From contig CAMVAR010000055.1 of assembly GCA_947165555.1 (NCBI GenBank), positions 1-5,299 of the forward strand: a stretch of DNA of 5,299 nucleotides. Reading direction: 5' to 3'. The position numbers and the translations under genes were made by a program. This DNA is from an uncultured Pseudomonadota bacterium. Lineage in GTDB: Bacteria > Pseudomonadota > Alphaproteobacteria > Rs-D84. Position 1 is the stretch's first letter; every line of letters starts with the position of its first letter. The notes beneath the pieces are model-generated. The model had not been told where the DNA came from. It saw only the letters and a program-made list of their open reading frames with translations, and did not search any database. Positions 3,862 through 5,299 of this stretch are shown here, piece after piece.

Positions 3862-5299
3862 ATGAAAATAGAACTGGGTAAAAATATTGCGCCACGCGAC
3901 ATAGAAACGCGCATTCAACAATTTTGGGATGAAAATGATTTTTGGGCGAACAATGTTAATTCGGCCAAAAAATCATTTTGCATGATGATGCCACCACCAA
4001 ACGTTACCGGCAATTTACACATGGGACATGCGTTGGATAATGTATTGGCGGATATTGTCGCACGGTATAAACGTATGGCGGGTTATGATGTATTGTGGCA
4101 ACCGGGAACGGACCACGCGTCGATTGCGACCCAGTTATTGGTTGAACGCGATTTGTCAAAGCGTGGTATAAACCCGCATTCGTTGTCATTGGATGAAAAA
4201 TTGGATGCTGCGCATAAATGGAAAGAAGAAAAGGGCGGCATGATTTTTGCCCAATTGCATGCCTTGGGTGCAACCCCGGCATGGAAACGTGAACGGTTTA
4301 CAATGGACGACGGGTTGTCGCGGGCGGTAACGCAATTGTTTGTAAAAATGTATAACGAAGGTTTGATATACCGTGATAAACGCCTGGTGAATTGGTGTCC
4401 ACGTCAACAAACATCTGTGTCTGATTTGGAAATTGAAACCCGTCCCGAACAGGGTAAGTTTTACTATTTCAACTATCCGTTGGTTGACGGGGGATTTGTT
4501 GAAATCGCAACAACGCGGCCCGAAACATTGTTTGGGGACGCGGCAATCGCAATTCATCCAGAAAACGAAAAGTTAAAACACTTGATTGGCAAAAAGGCAA
4601 TTATACCGTTGACCAATATTGAAATTCCAATTGTGGGCGATATTCACGCAGACCCGGAAAAGGGAACGGGCGCGGTGAAAATTACCCCGGCGCACGACTT
4701 TGACGATTGGGATGTGGGCACGCGTCATAATTTAACACCGGTTTGTATATTGACGCCGGGGGCCAAATTAATAAGTGCCAAACCGGTTCCGGAAAAATAT
4801 TGGGGTATGGACAGATATGATGCACGCAAGGCGATTGTTGCCGATATTGAATCGGCGGGTCTTATGACCAAAATCGAAGACCGAACAATTCCAACACCAT
4901 ATTCTGAACGTGGTGGTGTCCCGGTCGAGCCAATGTTGACAACGCAATGGTTCGTTGATGCCCAAAAATTGGCGGGGCCGGCAATACGTTCGGTCGAAGA
5001 AGGAAACATTACATTTATACCCGAACATCGTTATAATCTATTTATGTCATGGCTGAATAATATGCGGCCATGGACAATTTCGCGTCAATTATGGTGGGGG
5101 CATCACATTCCGGCCTGGTACGATGCGGACGGTAATGTTTATGTTGCCGAATCGGAAGATGATGCAATTAAACAATCTGGGGGCAAATCGCTAATCCGCG
5201 ACCCGGATACATTGGATACGTGGTTTTCGTCGGGGCTGTGGCCGTTTTCGACATTGGGTTGGCCGGATGAAACACCCGAATTGAAACGCTATTATCCGA
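3862..5299 (+). CDS. valS: Valyl-tRNA synthetase, N-terminal half (cut by window end)
   Basis: The enzyme charges tRNA-Val with valine in the cytoplasm. AAAGGA (3848-3853) lies 8 bases before the ATG. The window holds 479 codons plus one base, about half of a usual protein of around 900-950 aa. Class I signature HMGH is at 53-56 within PPPNVTGNLHMGH. RFTMDDGLSRAV (145-156) is in the catalytic domain. The CP1 editing domain shows TTRPET (217-222) and GTGAVKITPAHD (268-279), which clear mischarged threonine. GGVPVEPMLTTQWFVDA (351-367), WTISRQLWWGHHIPAWYDADGN (404-425, bounded by W404 and N425) and LDTWFSSGLWPFSTLGWP (451-468) closely follow the bacterial ValRS pattern as I recall it for E. coli. 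The KMSKS loop, anticodon-binding domain and C-terminal coiled coil lie beyond the window. NWCP (177-180) replaces the more usual bacterial NWDP. Confidence 0.97.
   Translation, partial: MKIELGKNIAPRDIETRIQQFWDENDFWANNVNSAKKSFCMMMPPPNVTGNLHMGHALDNVLADIVARYKRMAGYDVLWQPGTDHASIATQLLVERDLSKRGINPHSLSLDEKLDAAHKWKEEKGGMIFAQLHALGATPAWKRERFTMDDGLSRAVTQLFVKMYNEGLIYRDKRLVNWCPRQQTSVSDLEIETRPEQGKFYYFNYPLVDGGFVEIATTRPETLFGDAAIAIHPENEKLKHLIGKKAIIPLTNIEIPIVGDIHADPEKGTGAVKITPAHDFDDWDVGTRHNLTPVCILTPGAKLISAKPVPEKYWGMDRYDARKAIVADIESAGLMTKIEDRTIPTPYSERGGVPVEPMLTTQWFVDAQKLAGPAIRSVEEGNITFIPEHRYNLFMSWLNNMRPWTISRQLWWGHHIPAWYDADGNVYVAESEDDAIKQSGGKSLIRDPDTLDTWFSSGLWPFSTLGWPDETPELKRYYP

Overview
The window looks like chromosomal DNA of an uncultured or host-associated proteobacterium, most likely an alphaproteobacterium. 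This rests on a bacterial-type valyl-tRNA synthetase close to the E. coli form, a ComF-type phosphoribosyltransferase, CTTG-type -35 promoter boxes, moderate G+C, and a strong preference for TTG (Leu), GTT/GTG (Val) and CGT (Arg) codons. The lineage is inferred from style and protein families, not from a marker gene. All genes lie on the + strand.

Layout: (1) 1-111 is the 3' end of an unrecognised gene, closed by a clear Rho-independent terminator (115-141). (2) 188-853 encodes a zeta-toxin-like P-loop kinase. Its promoter sits so close to the ATG that the mRNA is probably leaderless. No antitoxin gene is visible. (3) 854-1097 has no protein gene. It holds a strong extended -10 promoter, about 140 nt that folds into a four-way-junction RNA, and an intrinsic terminator ending 7 nt before a Shine-Dalgarno sequence. 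This is either a free small RNA or a riboswitch/attenuator-like leader. It matches no RNA family I can name and is the most interesting part of the window. (4) 1098-1541 encodes a small exported cysteine-rich protein of unknown function. (5) 1613-3052 encodes an exported protein with a long low-complexity region and an OmpA-like C-terminal domain. (6) 3053-3799 encodes a ComF-family protein whose TTG start directly follows the previous stop codon. (7) 3862-5299 is the first half of valS, with its own promoter and ribosome binding site, cut by the window end.

The genes appear to form several short transcription units rather than one pathway: the orphan kinase, the structured RNA with the cysteine-rich protein behind it, the OmpA-like/comF pair, and valS. 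The possible functional link worth testing is between the structured RNA and the cysteine-rich gene. The RNA can form two exclusive structures, one containing the terminator and one disrupting it.
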